Assembly: GCA_009908735.1 (NCBI GenBank)
Contig: JAAAOR010000003.1
Coordinates: 1 to 5,249 of the forward strand
DNA from: Spirochaetota bacterium
Lineage (GTDB): Bacteria > Spirochaetota > Spirochaetia > DSM-27196 > PWMO01
Direction: 5' to 3'
Length of the DNA stretch: 5,249 nt
A program made the position numbers and the translations under genes. The stretch's first letter is position 1. Each line of letters opens with the position of its first letter. Below are positions 5,179 through 5,249 of the stretch, in pieces. Under the pieces are notes generated by a model. The model made no database searches. It was not told where the DNA came from and worked only from the letters and a program-made list of their open reading frames with translations.

Positions 5179-5249
5179 GTCCGCTCTCACGGGGGAGGCG
5201 AGCAGCCTTCTTTCGGAAAGAGCGGGACAGGTTCTTTGAAACGAATAGG
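5179..5249 (+). other. Leader of the presumed rRNA operon (16S gene lies beyond the window)
   Basis: From the predicted P2 start the sequence can fold back on itself. CCGCTCT (5181-5187) pairs exactly with AGAGCGG (5219-5225), extendable by two pairs (GT with AC) across one bulged G. Inside it, TCTTT (5209-5213) could instead pair with AAAGA (5217-5221). The outer stem ends 3 nt before the boxA-like GTTCTTTGAAA. No open reading frame with coding character is present. A promoter, leader stem and boxA in this order are typical of rRNA operons. The rRNA gene itself is not in the window, so the call is indirect. Confidence 0.6.
5231..5241 (+). promoter_or_regulatory. boxA-like antitermination element (GTTCTTTGAAA)
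   Basis: GTTCTTTGAAA matches the boxA-type sequence commonly found just ahead of 16S rRNA genes in many bacteria (compare the E. coli boxA core, CTCTTTA). As RNA it is the binding site of the NusB-S10 pair, which lets RNA polymerase resist Rho termination in untranslated rRNA transcripts. Confidence 0.62.

Overview
The window is GC-rich (about 60%) bacterial chromosome with tightly packed ordinary genes. The mix fits a free-living spirochaete (Spirochaetota): a uridine-kinase-like nucleoside kinase tail, an M32 carboxypeptidase, a small WGR-like protein, a CDP-alcohol phosphatidyltransferase with extra N-terminal membrane segments, and an rRNA-type leader containing GTTCTTTGAAA. This placement is an inference from gene content and style. 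No single marker in the window proves it.

Layout. Bases 2-208 are the 3' end of a nucleoside (uridine) kinase gene. After a 24-nt gap comes an M32 metallocarboxypeptidase (233-1756), whose end overlaps by 14 nt a four-helix membrane protein of unknown function (1743-2567). These three look like one transcription unit. An 86-nt gap with a tandem octamer and a short palindrome leads to a 97-residue WGR-like protein (2654-2947). Thirty bases further, a CDP-alcohol phosphatidyltransferase converges on it from the minus strand (2978-3805). A 192-nt divergent intergenic region separates that gene from a soluble orphan histidine kinase (3998-4990). The minus-strand gene has a near-ideal sigma-70 promoter placed so close to its GTG start that the mRNA should be leaderless or almost so.

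The last 259 nt (4991-5249) contain no protein gene. They look like the promoter and leader region of an rRNA operon whose 16S gene would start beyond the window. Two TTGACA promoters lie 103 bp apart and share three sequence blocks. Repeated ACATC/GATGT inverted half-sites lie around the second promoter. A leader stem follows, ending in a boxA-like GTTCTTTGAAA.

Functional links are loose: nucleoside salvage, peptide turnover, phospholipid head-group transfer, signalling and rRNA synthesis. I see no mobile element, CRISPR array, tRNA, toxin-antitoxin pair or defence cassette. The parts most worth a second look are the regulatory architecture upstream of the presumed rRNA operon, the predicted leaderless phosphatidyltransferase mRNA, and the histidine kinase with its unusual H-box and eroded G1 box.
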